Positions 7,247-17,190 of a stretch of DNA of 39,006 nucleotides are shown piece after piece. Position 1 is the first letter of the stretch. Each line of letters opens with the position of its first letter. Source of the DNA: Banduia mediterranea (GTDB taxonomy: Bacteria > Pseudomonadota > Gammaproteobacteria > Nevskiales > Nevskiaceae); the NCBI RefSeq assembly GCF_031846245.1, contig NZ_JAVRIC010000030.1, forward strand, positions 1 through 39,006, written 5' to 3'. The notes beneath the pieces are model-generated. The model saw only the letters and a list, made by a program, of their open reading frames with translations, searched no databases and was not told the DNA's origin. Position numbers and translations under genes: made by a program.

Positions 7247-10200
7247 ATGTCCAATCAAGCAGGCGCCGGTCACGCGCCGGTCCGCAAACTTCTGGTCGCC
7301 AATCGTGGAGAGATCTCGATCCGCGTGATGCGCGCGTCCGCCGAAATGGGAATTCGCACCGTCGCGATCTACGCGCACGAAGATCGCTTCGCCCTGCATC
7401 GTTTCAAGGCCGACGAGAGTTACCTGGTCGGCAAAGGCGCCAAACCGATCGCCGCCTATCTGGACATCAAGGACATCATTCGCATCGCGCTGGATGCCGG
7501 CGCCGATGCCATACATCCCGGCTACGGCTTTCTTTCCGAGAATCCGGATTTCGCCGAAGCCTGCGCGGCGTCCGGCATCCGCTTCATAGGTCCCAGCCCT
7601 ACCGTTCTGCGCACGCTGGGCGACAAGGTTTCGGCGCGCGCCGCGGCCGAAGCCGCCCAGGTTCCGGTCCTGCCGGCTTCCGGGGCTCTCCCGGTCGAGC
7701 TGGATGCCTGCAAGGCTCTGGTTGCCAAGGTCGGCTACCCGGTCATGATGAAAGCCAGCTGGGGCGGCGGCGGGCGCGGCATGCGCGTGATCGAGTCCGA
7801 ATCCGAACTTGGCCCGCAGATGGAGACCGCACGCCGCGAGTCCAAGGCGGCTTTCGGCAACGATGAGGTCTATGTCGAAAAGCTGGTGCGTCGCGCGCGT
7901 CACGTGGAAGTGCAGGTACTCGGCGATGTGTACGGCGACATTGTTCACCTGTTCGAACGCGACTGCTCGGTGCAGCGCCGCAATCAGAAGGTCGTGGAAC
8001 GCGCGCCGGCGCCTTATCTTTCCGCTGAAAGGCGGTCCGAGTTGTGCGAGGCGGCACTGCGCCTTTGCCGCCAGGTCGGCTATTCGCACGCCGGCACAGT
8101 CGAATTCCTGATGGACGCGGACACTGACCGCTACTATTTCATCGAGGTCAATCCACGCATCCAGGTCGAGCACACCGTGACCGAGGAAGTGACCGGCGTC
8201 GATATCGTCAAGAGTCAGATTCTGGTTACGGAGGGCATGCACATCGGCGCGCCCGCGCAGGACGCACGCCCTGGCTTGCCGACTCAGGACCAGGTGCGCC
8301 TCGAAGGCCACGCCCTGCAATGCCGCGTCACCACCGAAGACCCCGAAAACGGATTCACTCCGGACTACGGGCGCCTGCTGGCCTACCGCAGTCCCGCCGG
8401 ACACGGCATTCGTCTGGACGGCGGCACGGCCTATGGCGGCGCGGTGGTCACGCCTTACTACGATTCCCTGCTGGTCAAGATCACCGCACGCGGCCAGACC
8501 ACGGGCGATGCGATCGCGCGCATGGACCGCGCCCTGCGTGAGTTTCGAATCCGGGGACTGTCGACCAATCTCGCCTTCCTCGAAAACGTCATCAATCACC
8601 CGCAGTTCAAATCCGGCGAATGCATCACGCGCTTCATCGACAGCACGCCTGAGCTGTTCGAGTTCACGCCACGGCGCGACCGTGCAACCAAGCTGCTTCG
8701 CTTCATCGGCGAAGTCGTGGTCAACGGCAGTCCCGAGATGAAGGGACGCGAAGCACCTGCCCTGCCGCTGCCCGAACCACGTCTTCCGACATTGCCACGA
8801 GGCACACCGGTCCCCAGCGGCACTCGGGACATCCTGTTGCAATGCGGCGCCGCCGGCTTCGCGCAGTGGATGAAAGAACAGGAACAGGTGCTCCTGACCG
8901 ACACCACCATGCGCGACGCGCATCAGTCACTGTTCGCCACACGCATGCGCACCAAGGATCTGGTGGAGATCGCGCCGTACTACGCGCGGCTACTGCCGAA
9001 CCTGCTGTCGATGGAATGCTGGGGCGGCGCCACCTTCGACGTGGCGATGCGCTTTCTCAAGGAAGATCCCTGGGACCGGCTCGCGCAGTTGCGCGAGGCG
9101 ATGCCGAACCTGCCGCTGCAGATGCTGCTGCGCTCGGCCAACGCCGTGGGCTACACCAACTACGCCGACAACGTGGTGCAATACTTCGTCAGGCAGGCTG
9201 CGGCCAACGGCATCGACATCTTTCGCGTGTTCGATTCCCTGAATTCGGTCGACAACATGCGCGTGGCCATGGACGCCGTCATCGAAACCGGTGCGGTGTG
9301 CGAAGGCACGATTTGCTACACCGGCGATCTGTTCGATCCTGGCCGACAGAAGTTCAATCTCAAGTACTACATCGACATGGCCAAGGCGCTGGAAGCGGCC
9401 GGCGCGCACGTCCTTGGCATCAAGGACATGGCCGGCGTGTGCAAGCCGCGTGCGGCGCGCGAACTGGTCCGCGCGCTCAAACAGGAAATCGGTCTGCCGC
9501 TGCATTTTCATACGCATGACACCAGCGGGATTGCCGCGGCCAGCGTGCTGGCGGCCATCGAAGCCGGCTGCGACGCCGTGGACGGCGCGCTGGATGCGAT
9601 GTCCGGACTGACCTCCCAGCCCAATCTGGGCTCGATCGCGGCCAGCCTCGCGGGCAGCGAGCGCGATCCCGGCATCGACCTGGGTTCGATGCAGATGCTG
9701 TCGGATTACTGGGAAGATACCCGCCGTTACTACGCGCCGTTCGAGGCCGGAATCCGCTCCGGCACTGCGGACGTCTATCGCCATGAAATGCCGGGCGGCC
9801 AGTACACCAATCTGCGCGAACAGGCGCGGGCTCTGGGGCTGGCCTCGCGCTGGTCCGAGGTCTCGCAGGCCTACGCCGACGTCAATCGGATGTTCGGCGA
9901 CATCGTCAAGGTGACACCGACCTCCAAGGTCGTCGGCGACATGGCGCTGTTCATGGTCGCCAAGGGACTGAGCCCCGCCGAGGTCGAGGACCCGAATACG
10001 CCGATCGACTTTCCGGAATCAGTGGTGCAACTGTTCCGCGGCGAACTCGGGCTGCCACCGGACGGCTGGCCGCCGGCCCTGCAGGACAAGATTCTGCGCG
10101 GCAAGCCGGCGCTGAACGAGCGTCCCGGGAAAAGTCTGCCAGCGGTGGATCTGGAAGCCGTGCGCAGCGAGGTCGGAAAGGCCCTGGAACGTGAGCTGAG

Positions 10201-10741
10201 CGATCGCGAACTCGCCGCTCACCTGATGTACCCGAAGGTCTACGCCGATTTTGTCGCGCACCAGTCACGGTACGGCGAAGTCTCGCGCCTGCCGACCAGC
10301 ACGTTCTTCTACGGTTTGCGTGAGGGCGAGGAAATCAGCGTCGAGATCGACCGCGGCAAGACGCTGATCATTCGACTGCAGGGCCGCGCGGAAACCAGTG
10401 CGGGCGAGAAACTGTTCTACGAATTGAACGGCCAGCCCCGTACCGTCAACGTCGACAAGGCCGGCGCCAAGGCACAGTCCGAGCAGCCCAAGGCGGTGGA
10501 CGGCAATCCCGATCAAATTGGGGCGCCGATGCCGGGCATGATCTCCCGCGTTGCGGTCAAGCCAGGAGATATCGTCGACAAGGGCGAGGTGCTGCTCGCG
10601 CTCGAAGCGATGAAAATGGAAACGCTGGTGGCAGCGCCGCATGGCGGCAAGATCGCTCGGGTGATGGTTGCCCCTGGCAGCGTCGTGTCTGCCAAAGACC
10701 TACTGATTGAATTCGAGCCAGTAGCCAAGCCAGGAAATTAA
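7247..10741 (+). CDS. pyc: Pyruvate carboxylase, single-chain
   Basis: A 1164-residue biotin enzyme that makes oxaloacetate from pyruvate, bicarbonate and ATP (anaplerosis, gluconeogenesis). Domains in order: biotin carboxylase from about residue 12 (KLLVANRGEISIRVMRA; ATP-grasp loop GGGGRGM near 170; IQVEHTVTEEVTG near 307); carboxyltransferase from about 545 (LTDTTMRDAHQSLFATRMRT, a pyruvate carboxylase signature); the PYC/OadA linker domain; and a C-terminal biotinyl domain with EAMKMET, biotinylated Lys near 1123. The length matches the alpha4 single-chain form. I prefer ATG 7247; an in-frame TTG at 7217 would add ten residues. It stands alone, divergent from pilV, and the final codons overlap a doubtful minus-strand reading frame. 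Confidence 0.95.
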   Translation: MSNQAGAGHAPVRKLLVANRGEISIRVMRASAEMGIRTVAIYAHEDRFALHRFKADESYLVGKGAKPIAAYLDIKDIIRIALDAGADAIHPGYGFLSENPDFAEACAASGIRFIGPSPTVLRTLGDKVSARAAAEAAQVPVLPASGALPVELDACKALVAKVGYPVMMKASWGGGGRGMRVIESESELGPQMETARRESKAAFGNDEVYVEKLVRRARHVEVQVLGDVYGDIVHLFERDCSVQRRNQKVVERAPAPYLSAERRSELCEAALRLCRQVGYSHAGTVEFLMDADTDRYYFIEVNPRIQVEHTVTEEVTGVDIVKSQILVTEGMHIGAPAQDARPGLPTQDQVRLEGHALQCRVTTEDPENGFTPDYGRLLAYRSPAGHGIRLDGGTAYGGAVVTPYYDSLLVKITARGQTTGDAIARMDRALREFRIRGLSTNLAFLENVINHPQFKSGECITRFIDSTPELFEFTPRRDRATKLLRFIGEVVVNGSPEMKGREAPALPLPEPRLPTLPRGTPVPSGTRDILLQCGAAGFAQWMKEQEQVLLTDTTMRDAHQSLFATRMRTKDLVEIAPYYARLLPNLLSMECWGGATFDVAMRFLKEDPWDRLAQLREAMPNLPLQMLLRSANAVGYTNYADNVVQYFVRQAAANGIDIFRVFDSLNSVDNMRVAMDAVIETGAVCEGTICYTGDLFDPGRQKFNLKYYIDMAKALEAAGAHVLGIKDMAGVCKPRAARELVRALKQEIGLPLHFHTHDTSGIAAASVLAAIEAGCDAVDGALDAMSGLTSQPNLGSIAASLAGSERDPGIDLGSMQMLSDYWEDTRRYYAPFEAGIRSGTADVYRHEMPGGQYTNLREQARALGLASRWSEVSQAYADVNRMFGDIVKVTPTSKVVGDMALFMVAKGLSPAEVEDPNTPIDFPESVVQLFRGELGLPPDGWPPALQDKILRGKPALNERPGKSLPAVDLEAVRSEVGKALERELSDRELAAHLMYPKVYADFVAHQSRYGEVSRLPTSTFFYGLREGEEISVEIDRGKTLIIRLQGRAETSAGEKLFYELNGQPRTVNVDKAGAKAQSEQPKAVDGNPDQIGAPMPGMISRVAVKPGDIVDKGEVLLALEAMKMETLVAAPHGGKIARVMVAPGSVVSAKDLLIEFEPVAKPGN

Positions 10742-10971
10742 TTCAACATGAGCCTCTTGCGAAATTCCCGGACGAGGCTGATTTTCTCGCCGGCGATGGC
10801 GGCGAAAAGAGATGCGCGGGTGTTGCCATTGAATGCATGATGGAGCTGCCAAAGCCCACCCCATATCCGCTGAATGAATACTGCCCTGCGCGAGCGCCTG
10901 ACGAATTCCACCGTCGCTTCCAGCACGAGCGGGTGCCTCTCAGCGCCCCGTGAGTAGAGCAGAGAATCCAC
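10738..10971 (-). CDS. Doubtful small protein, 77 residues
   Basis: An open frame starting MDSLLYSRGAERHPLVLEA and ending REFRKRLMLN. It is basic, with no signal peptide or membrane segment, and I recognise no family. It is the only frame in the 414-base gap between pyc and the Ig-like gene whose composition looks protein-like, and its stop overlaps the pyc stop. It may be the tail of a truncated transposase or other decayed gene. The rest of the gap (10972-11155) shows nothing I can identify. A hairpin with one bulge (10782-10808, arms TTTTCTCGCCG and CGGCGAAAA) could serve as the pyc terminator but has no T tract. Confidence 0.25.
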   Translation of the reverse strand: MDSLLYSRGAERHPLVLEATVEFVRRSRRAVFIQRIWGGLWQLHHAFNGNTRASLFAAIAGEKISLVREFRKRLMLN

Positions 10972-11155
10972 TTAACCATCTGTCCGATTAGCCGAGGCCG
11001 GCTCCAGGCATCCATAGCGGGGCAATTTCACATGCAGCAAGCGGCCACCCAAAAGCGATGATTCGCCCGTTCCGGTCGACAAAGCCTATCGGCGCTTCGC
11101 GACGGTGTCGTGACCGAAGCCGACGCGCCCGCCACAGGGCGCCGGCCTACGACGA

Positions 11156-12040
11156 CTATGGGCGCAGATAAACCGGCCCCTCAGCGCGATAGCCCAGCTC
11201 GCGCCCACGCTGATCCTTGATTTCCGGTCCTACGACAACCGTGTAGCGGCCGGCGGACGGCGTTTCGAACACCAGCATGCGTGGATTGCTCGCGGCCGGC
11301 TCCCATTCGCCGCCGACGGGCTTGCCACTGTCGTCGAGCACCTTGAGTGCGCCGGCGCTGGTCGGGTCCACGGCCTGCGAGAAGTTGAGCGCGATCGCCG
11401 ATCGCTTGGCGAGCTGTCCGGCGTAGATCAGGCCGAAGCTGCCGGCACGCGGCTGCGCCGGCCACCACTGGTAAACCAGGCGGGCGTCGGGTGGGCCCGC
11501 GCGTTCCACCGTCGTGTTCGAGGCTTTGGGCTCGGCCTGGGTCCGGGTAGCGGAGCGGGGTCCCGGCGTCGGGCTCATCGGCTCATCGCTGGCGTCCGGG
11601 CCCGGTTCCGGTCGGGCCTCCGGCGTCGGTGCCGGCATTGGCTTGCTGCCGTAGCTCGGCTCCGGATCGACTGCCATGTGCTCGCTCAGCTCGGCGTCGT
11701 CGCGCGATTCCGCTTCGAGCGTGTCCTTCACTTCTGCGGGATCGTCTACCGTGTCGGCGGCACCCCCGTCGGTTTCGGTCGCCGCCGCGTCGGGTGATGG
11801 CGCGGTGCCCGCCATCTCCGTCTGGCCGCCGATGGTCGGTAGCGGCATCGAGTCGCTGTCGTCCAGCGCCACATCCATTGGGTCCACGGAGCCCGAGAAC
11901 ACAGACTCCGGGTCGAGGCGCCCGCGGTCGGCGGAATCGGCCTTCTCGTTCGATGCCAGCAGGTCGAAGGCGAAGTAAGTCGCGGCCGCGATGACGACGA
12001 CGACGACCAAGGTGCCTAGTGGATGTGGATTTTCGCCCAA
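11156..12040 (-). CDS. Membrane-anchored Ig-like domain protein
   Basis: 294 residues of unknown function. One N-terminal transmembrane helix ('LGTLVVVVVIAAATYFAFDL', residues 8-27) is followed by an acidic, Pro/Ala/Glu-rich linker to about residue 175. The C-terminal domain (about 185-294: RSAIALNFSQAVDPTSAGAL, then SNPRMLVFETPSAGRYTVVV) resembles a bacterial Ig-like (SbsA/Big_5) fold. Topology is probably N-in with the domain in the periplasm. The start is a TTG, chosen because a strong AGGAGGG lies eight bases upstream and no ATG fits. It is divergent from fabG4 and alone in its transcription unit. Confidence 0.62.
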   Translation of the reverse strand: MGENPHPLGTLVVVVVIAAATYFAFDLLASNEKADSADRGRLDPESVFSGSVDPMDVALDDSDSMPLPTIGGQTEMAGTAPSPDAAATETDGGAADTVDDPAEVKDTLEAESRDDAELSEHMAVDPEPSYGSKPMPAPTPEARPEPGPDASDEPMSPTPGPRSATRTQAEPKASNTTVERAGPPDARLVYQWWPAQPRAGSFGLIYAGQLAKRSAIALNFSQAVDPTSAGALKVLDDSGKPVGGEWEPAASNPRMLVFETPSAGRYTVVVGPEIKDQRGRELGYRAEGPVYLRP

Positions 12041-12243
12041 GCCTGTGCCCTCCTGCGACCGGCTGTGCCGGACTGCTGCCCGAACCCGGTTTCTCCCTGT
12101 TTGAAATACATTTCGTTCAGATGCGATACGCAGACGTCCACGACATGTGATGTGTTTCGTCCCCGATCCACCGCCCTGAGCGCGTGCCCTGATCTACTGT
12201 CCGGGCCGACCGCCCGGCCCGACCACGTTTGCTGCCCGACGAA

Positions 12244-12275
12244 ACTCTTGGCGCGCAGCGCTTCTGCGCGAGAGT
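12244..12275. other. Stem-loop in a divergent intergenic region
   Basis: ACTCT and CGCGCAG on the left pair with CTGCGCG and AGAGT on the right, around a CGCTT loop with a three-base bulge. It lies in the 350-base gap (12041-12390) between the Ig-like gene and fabG4. There is no T tract, so a terminator is unlikely; a leader or operator role is possible. The only promoter-like element I see is GATAAT about 30 bases before fabG4. The rest of the gap shows nothing recognisable. Confidence 0.3.
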
Positions 12276-12390
12276 CTAGTCACAAGCCCGTGGCCGACGT
12301 CAATCGAAAAATCTTGCCTTTCGCCGATGCCGCTGTCCGCCACTGCGCGACACTGCGATAATAGCGCGCCACATTTCCGGGACCACAATC

Positions 12391-13809
12391 ATGGTCGATC
12401 GTTATCTGGAGTTTTCGCATACGTCCTTCGGACGAGCCTTGTCATCGATGATGGGGCTGCCGCAGCCGCCTCGATTACGACGCGACACCAGCGGCTGGAA
12501 TGATCAGCCCTTGGGCAGCCGCGCCGTGTCGGTCGGTGCCACCCATGGCGCCGACTTGCTCCCGGTACTGCTGCGCTGCCTGCACGACAGCGGCGCCACG
12601 GTGCGGGTTCGCGCCGATGTCGGCGGCATCGAGACCTTGAAGAAGGCCGCCAATGAAGCCAGTGTCGCACTGACCAACCAGCCGGCCCCCGGTGAGGGCG
12701 AGAAGAGTGCGGCACTGGTATTCGACGCCAGCGGCGCGCGACTGCCCAGCGATCTGCGCGTGCTGTTCGACTTCGTGCAGCCCTTGGTGTCCCAGCTCGC
12801 GTCCGGTGGGCGCGTGGTCGTGATCGGACGCCTGCCGGCCCAACTCGAGAATGCCGATGCAGCGGCCACCGCGGCGGCGCTGCGCGGCTTCGTGCGTTCG
12901 CTGGGCAAGGAGATCGGTCGCAAGGGTTCGACGGTGAATCTACTCGAGGTCGATCCGGCAGCCGATGCTGCGCTGCCGGGCGCGCTGCGTTTCCTGCTGT
13001 CTGACCATTCCTCGTATATCAGCGGTCAGTGCCTGCAGCTTGATGCCAAGGGCGATATGCCGGCGGTCTGGACAGCCTCCTTGACCGGCAAGGTCGCCGT
13101 AGTCACGGGCGCCGCGCGTGGCATTGGTGCCGCGATCTCGGAGGTCCTCGCGCGTGAAGGCGCACAGGTCATCGGCATCGACCGTCCGCAGGAAGAGCGG
13201 AGCCTGGCGGAAACCATGGGCGCCATCGGTGGCCAGACCCTGGCTGCGGACATTACCGACGCCGCCGCGCCGGAGCTGATCGCCAGCGAGTTGATGAGCC
13301 GCTTTGGTGGTGCCGACATCATCGTCCACAACGCCGGTATCACCCGCGACAAGACGCTGCGCAACATGCCGCCGCATTGGTGGGATCAGGTGCTGGACGT
13401 GAACTTCGGTGCGATCATCCGTCTCAACGAAAAGCTTCTGAACGGTGTGCTGCGTGACGCCGGGCGCATGGTCTGCATTTCCTCCATTGGCGGGATCGGC
13501 GGTAATGCCGGCCAGACCAACTACGGTGCAACCAAGGCCGGCCTGATCGGTTACGTCGCCGCGCTGGCGCCGAAATTCGCCGAACATGGCGGTGCGATCA
13601 ATGCGATCGCGCCCGGGTTCATCGAAACCCGGATGACCGCAGTCATGCCGATGATTCCGCGTGAGGTGGGGCGTCGCCTGTGTTCGCTGGGGCAGGGCGG
13701 CAAGCCACTCGATATTGCCGAAGCGGTGGCCTTCATGGCCTCGCCGTACGCCGGTGGTGTCAACGGCAAGGTGCTGCGCGTCTGCGGCCAGAACTGGTTC
13801 GGTCAGTGA
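12391..13809 (+). CDS. 3-oxoacyl-ACP reductase, long FabG4 type
   Basis: A 472-residue NADPH- or NADH-dependent short-chain dehydrogenase of the high-molecular-weight FabG class (FabG4-like). It would reduce 3-oxoacyl thioesters in fatty acid synthesis or a beta-oxidation-like route. Residues 1-220 form a degenerate nucleotide-binding domain without the Gly-rich motif. The catalytic SDR domain follows: VTGAARGIG near 237, HNAGITRDK near 312, CISSIGG near 363 and the Tyr/Lys pair in YGATKAG near 376, with a C-terminal [10 protein letters not shown] motif. It is first of a tight fabG4-ribA-pyrD series; its stop overlaps the ribA start as GTGA. Only a weak GGGA ribosome site precedes the ATG. 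Confidence 0.88.
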   Translation: MVDRYLEFSHTSFGRALSSMMGLPQPPRLRRDTSGWNDQPLGSRAVSVGATHGADLLPVLLRCLHDSGATVRVRADVGGIETLKKAANEASVALTNQPAPGEGEKSAALVFDASGARLPSDLRVLFDFVQPLVSQLASGGRVVVIGRLPAQLENADAAATAAALRGFVRSLGKEIGRKGSTVNLLEVDPAADAALPGALRFLLSDHSSYISGQCLQLDAKGDMPAVWTASLTGKVAVVTGAARGIGAAISEVLAREGAQVIGIDRPQEERSLAETMGAIGGQTLAADITDAAAPELIASELMSRFGGADIIVHNAGITRDKTLRNMPPHWWDQVLDVNFGAIIRLNEKLLNGVLRDAGRMVCISSIGGIGGNAGQTNYGATKAGLIGYVAALAPKFAEHGGAINAIAPGFIETRMTAVMPMIPREVGRRLCSLGQGGKPLDIAEAVAFMASPYAGGVNGKVLRVCGQNWFGQ

Positions 13810-14510
13810 TCCCGTCCATCGCAAAGCCGGCGGTGGCCCGAAAAGGCCCACCACGTCGCCTCGCCCAGGCCAAGCTGCCGACGCCGTTCGCGGTGTTCGA
13901 CATGGCGGTCTATCAGACCGAGGATGGCAAGGAGCATCTCGCGATCTCGATCGGCGATCTCGGCGGATTGCCGCCCTTGGTGCGCATCCATTCCGAATGC
14001 CTGACCGGTGACGCGCTGTTCTCCCTGCGCTGCGACTGCGGGTTCCAGCTTGAGCACTCGCTGCAGCGAATCGCGACCGAGGGTCGCGGTCTGGTGTTGT
14101 ATCTGCGCCAGGAGGGACGCGGTATCGGCCTGGCCAACAAGATTCGCGCCTATGCGCTGCAGGATCAGGGCCATGACACCGTCGAAGCCAATGAAACCCT
14201 TGGCTTTCCGGCGGATGCTCGCGACTATTCGCTGGCGCTGGACATGCTGTTCGATCTCGATCTGCGCCGCGTGCGGCTGATGACCAACAACCCGCGCAAG
14301 GTCGACGCGCTGCAAAGCGGCGGTGTCGAGGTCGTCGAGCGCGTGCCAATCGTCTGCGGACGCAACCCGCACAATGAGACCTATCTGACGACCAAGGCCG
14401 ACAAGCTCGGCCATATTTTGAATCCGTTGCCGGCCGCATCAAGAGCGAATTCGGCCGCCCCCCCAGATTCACCCGGTTCACCCGATTCACCCGACGCGGG
14501 CGACTCTTGA
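13806..14510 (+). CDS. ribA: GTP cyclohydrolase II
   Basis: Makes the first riboflavin-pathway intermediate from GTP, releasing formate and pyrophosphate. A single-domain protein of 234 residues without the RibB half. Zinc ligands Cys65, Cys76 and Cys78 ([15 protein letters not shown]), the catalytic stretch [10 protein letters not shown] (100-109) and the C-terminal [12 protein letters not shown] are all present. The start is the GTG at 13806, which overlaps the fabG4 stop; the frame is open further upstream but only inside fabG4. The last 20 residues ([15 protein letters not shown]) are a low-complexity tail encoded by small repeats, dispensable by comparison with the family. The stop overlaps the TTG of pyrD as TTGA. 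Confidence 0.92.
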   Translation: MIPSIAKPAVARKGPPRRLAQAKLPTPFAVFDMAVYQTEDGKEHLAISIGDLGGLPPLVRIHSECLTGDALFSLRCDCGFQLEHSLQRIATEGRGLVLYLRQEGRGIGLANKIRAYALQDQGHDTVEANETLGFPADARDYSLALDMLFDLDLRRVRLMTNNPRKVDALQSGGVEVVERVPIVCGRNPHNETYLTTKADKLGHILNPLPAASRANSAAPPDSPGSPDSPDAGDS

Positions 14511-15553
14511 GCGATTTCTACGCGCTGCTACGCCCGCTGCTGTTCGCGCTCGACGCCGAACGTTCGCACGAACTGAGTCTGGCGGCGATGAAACACCTGC
14601 CGCGACTCGCCACGCTGCCGTTCCGCGGGGACGTGCAGGACGATCCCTTCGACTGCCTCGGTCTGCGCTTCGCGAACCGCGTCGGCCTGGCGGCGGGCCT
14701 GGACAAGAACGGCGAGGCGATCGAAGCGTTTGGCCGCCTCGGCTTCGGCTTCGTCGAGGTCGGCACCGTCACGCCACGGCCGCAGCCCGGCAATCCGCGG
14801 CCGCGCCTGTTTCGTGTGCCGGCGCAGCAGGCGCTGATCAATCGCATGGGCTTCAACAACCAGGGCGTCGACGCCTTGGCGCAGCGGGTGCGAGGGGTGC
14901 GCGAACGCGCCGCCTACCGTGGAGTCATCGGCATCAATATCGGCAAGAACTTCGATACGCCGATCGAGCAGGCGCTGGGCGACTACCGCGTCGGCCTGGA
15001 AACGGTTTACGACTGCGCCGACTATGTGACCATCAACATTTCCTCGCCGAATACCCGCAAGCTGCGTGAACTGCAGGAACGCGGCAAGCTCGATGCCTTG
15101 CTTGGCGGCCTGAGCGAGGTCCGCGCGCGGTTGGCCGATGCGGCTGGCCGGCGTGTGCCGCTGCTGCTCAAGATCGCGCCGGATGTGGATGTCGCAGGGC
15201 TCACGGACATCGCCGACTCCGCCCAAGCCTGCGGCATGGACGGCCTGATTGCCACCAACACCACGATTGCCCGGCCCGGTCTGGACGGGACTCCGCTGGC
15301 GAATGAAGCCGGCGGTCTGTCCGGCGCACCGCTCAAGCCCCTGGCTGATGAAACATTGCGCGCCTTGCGCGCGCGGCTGGACGCTTCGTTTCCGATCATT
15401 GGGGTCGGCGGCGTCCTGGCCGGCCGCGACGCCACGGACAAAATCCTGGCGGGTGCGGACATGGTCCAGATTTACTCAGGGCTGATATACCGCGGACCGG
15501 GACTTGTTTCCGAGTGTATCGCTGCGGTTGCCGCAGCACGGTCCGTCCGTTAG
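14507..15553 (+). CDS. pyrD: Dihydroorotate dehydrogenase (quinone), class 2
   Basis: A 348-residue FMN enzyme at the inner membrane, oxidising dihydroorotate to orotate with electrons passed to quinone (pyrimidine synthesis). The N-terminal helices ([19 protein letters not shown]) are the membrane-binding extension of class 2. Then come [11 protein letters not shown] (60-70), [17 protein letters not shown] (84-100), NRMGFNNQG, and the active-site loop [14 protein letters not shown] (177-190) with the catalytic Ser. IGVGGVLAG binds FMN phosphate. The start is TTG at 14507, overlapping the ribA stop, so translation should be coupled. No other pyrimidine gene is nearby. Confidence 0.94.
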   Translation: MSDFYALLRPLLFALDAERSHELSLAAMKHLPRLATLPFRGDVQDDPFDCLGLRFANRVGLAAGLDKNGEAIEAFGRLGFGFVEVGTVTPRPQPGNPRPRLFRVPAQQALINRMGFNNQGVDALAQRVRGVRERAAYRGVIGINIGKNFDTPIEQALGDYRVGLETVYDCADYVTINISSPNTRKLRELQERGKLDALLGGLSEVRARLADAAGRRVPLLLKIAPDVDVAGLTDIADSAQACGMDGLIATNTTIARPGLDGTPLANEAGGLSGAPLKPLADETLRALRARLDASFPIIGVGGVLAGRDATDKILAGADMVQIYSGLIYRGPGLVSECIAAVAAARSVR

Positions 15554-15635
15554 ATTGCCACGTTGCCGCAATGCAACACATAAGACAATGCCGGATGGCA
15601 GCTCAAAGATTGCCAAACATTTCAGGAAGGGAACC

Positions 15636-16847
15636 ATGCGCAACATAATTTGGGGCAGCGCGCTGCTCGCCACGGCTTGGGTGGGTCAGGCCAGCGCCGT
15701 GAACACGGGCGACAGCGATTCGATCTACCTGGGTGCCGGCGGCACCTATGTGATTACCGACAGCAGCCGTCCGAACGACGACGGCAAGGGCTTCCAGTTG
15801 ACGGTCGGTGTACCGATCGGCTGGCAGAGCTGGGCGATGGAACTGTCGTACTTCGACAATTCCATGGACGACCGTGACGTGGACGGCAAGAAGGACTATC
15901 AGGCCGGCCTGCTGGTCGACCTGGTCAAGGATTTCGGTTTCTGGGGCTGGGAGAACGGTCTGCGTCTCAAACCGTACATCCTTGGCGGCCTGTCGGTGCT
16001 GCAGGAAGACGTATTGTCCGACAAGCACACTCATGCCGGCATCAGTCTCGGTGGCGGTGCGCTGTTTCCCTTGCCGTGGTATGGCCTCGGCATCCGTACC
16101 GAAGCGCGAGCGCTCGGCCAGTCGAATGACGAATCCGCGCCGGGTCATGACTTCCTGACGGATTACCGCTTCCTCGTGGGCCTGCAGCTACCGCTGCCGG
16201 GCGGTTCCAGGAGCGAACCCGCAATGGAGGACGTGCCGGAACCGCTGGGTTGTGAGGTGGCCGTCGTAGACGCCGAAACCGGTCGTAGCGACTGCGCCGT
16301 CGATTCCGATGGCGACGGCGTGTACGACCCGGATGACAACTGCCCCGGCACGCCCGCCGGCACGGTGGTCGACGCATTCGGCTGCGCCGTCCCGCCGGTC
16401 ATGGATCAGAGCGATGCCGATGAAGATGGCGTGTTCGATGCCGACGACGTCTGCCCGGATACCATGGTGCCGGCTGAGGTCGACGACCGCGGTTGCGCGG
16501 TGCCGCAGCCGATCGTGTTGCCGGACTTCACGTTCGAATTCGACTCCGACCGTCTTTCAACCATGGGTGCGGGCTATCTCGACCGCATGGCGGCGATGAT
16601 GAACGGTCAGAGTGACATGACCGTCGAGATCATCGGTCACACCGATTCGCTGGGCTCCGAGGCGTACAACCTGCAGCTGTCGACGCAACGCGCCGAGTCC
16701 GCCAAAGCCTACCTGGTTTCGAAAGGAATCTCGGGTGAGCGTCTGAAGACGTCCGGCCGCGGCGAAAATCAGCCGGTGGCGACCAACGAGACCGAGGAAG
16801 GCCGCAGTGACAACCGCCGCGTGGCGTTCTGGCTCTACGTGGAATAA
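15636..16847 (+). CDS. OmpA-family outer-membrane protein with TSP3 repeats
   Basis: 403 residues. Signal peptide 1-21 (ends GQASA), then an eight-strand-type beta barrel to about residue 190 with aromatic-rich strands. Two thrombospondin type 3 calcium repeats follow (DSDGDGVYDPDDNCPGTP and DADEDGVFDADDVCPD, about 223-275). The C-terminal OmpA peptidoglycan-binding domain starts near 295, with VEIIGHTDSLGSEAYNLQLS and RSDNRRVAFWL containing the Asp and Arg that hold diaminopimelate. It should link outer membrane and murein. The ATG at 15636 has AGGAAGGG upstream; the frame is open earlier without homology. Monocistronic, closed by the hairpin at 16893. Confidence 0.9.
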   Translation: MRNIIWGSALLATAWVGQASAVNTGDSDSIYLGAGGTYVITDSSRPNDDGKGFQLTVGVPIGWQSWAMELSYFDNSMDDRDVDGKKDYQAGLLVDLVKDFGFWGWENGLRLKPYILGGLSVLQEDVLSDKHTHAGISLGGGALFPLPWYGLGIRTEARALGQSNDESAPGHDFLTDYRFLVGLQLPLPGGSRSEPAMEDVPEPLGCEVAVVDAETGRSDCAVDSDGDGVYDPDDNCPGTPAGTVVDAFGCAVPPVMDQSDADEDGVFDADDVCPDTMVPAEVDDRGCAVPQPIVLPDFTFEFDSDRLSTMGAGYLDRMAAMMNGQSDMTVEIIGHTDSLGSEAYNLQLSTQRAESAKAYLVSKGISGERLKTSGRGENQPVATNETEEGRSDNRRVAFWLYVE

Positions 16848-16892
16848 GCGCAGCGCCAAAGCCTGGGTGCTGTCCACCGTCCGCAAGGCTTG

Positions 16893-16931
16893 CAAGGACC
16901 GCAGGCGCCGATCAGGCGGCTGCGGTCCTTG
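16893..16931 (+). terminator. Terminator after the OmpA-family gene
   Basis: A 12-base perfect stem, CAAGGACCGCAG and CTGCGGTCCTTG, with a 15-base loop, 45 bases after the stop codon. The T run is weak, so it is a modest intrinsic terminator. Confidence 0.65.
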
Positions 16932-16987
16932 TCATTTGATCGCCACCAAAATGAAATTGAGTCTCGCGATTTCGGCGGGGCTGGGGG

Positions 16988-17190
16988 ATGGCACGAATGC
17001 TTGGTTTTCGAATGCTGGCGCTGCTCATGGTGTTGGCCGTGAGTGCTTGCGGGCGCAGCGCGGATGTGGGTGGTGATGGCGCTGGCGGAAGCGATGGCAA
17101 GGTCCGTTTCATCGCGCTCGGCGACACAGGGTCCGGCGTCGACGGACCGCAGTCCCAGGTCGCTTCGCTGATGCGGCAGGTATGCGAAAT
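16988..17190 (+). pseudogene. Truncated metallophosphoesterase lipoprotein
   Basis: The frame begins with a lipoprotein signal (MLALLMVLAVSAC, lipobox Cys near residue 21), a Gly-rich spacer, then KVRFIALGDTGSG, the first metal-binding motif (G-D) of calcineurin-like phosphoesterases of the acid phosphatase type. About 20 residues later (QVASLMRQVCEMR) homology stops abruptly near 17190, where the sequence becomes the antisense of an unrelated minus-strand fragment. The G-N-H-D and histidine motifs are absent, so no enzyme can be made. The breakpoint shares only a short GCGC with its partner, as in end joining. Confidence 0.55.

Noticed and set aside
7229-8923. 564-residue minus-strand open frame opposite pyc
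   Set aside because: Antisense shadow of the biotin carboxylase domain; composition is His/Arg/Ala-rich with no recognisable domain.
12940-14490. 516-residue minus-strand frame opposite fabG4 and ribA
   Set aside because: Crosses two well-supported genes; Arg-rich shadow composition.
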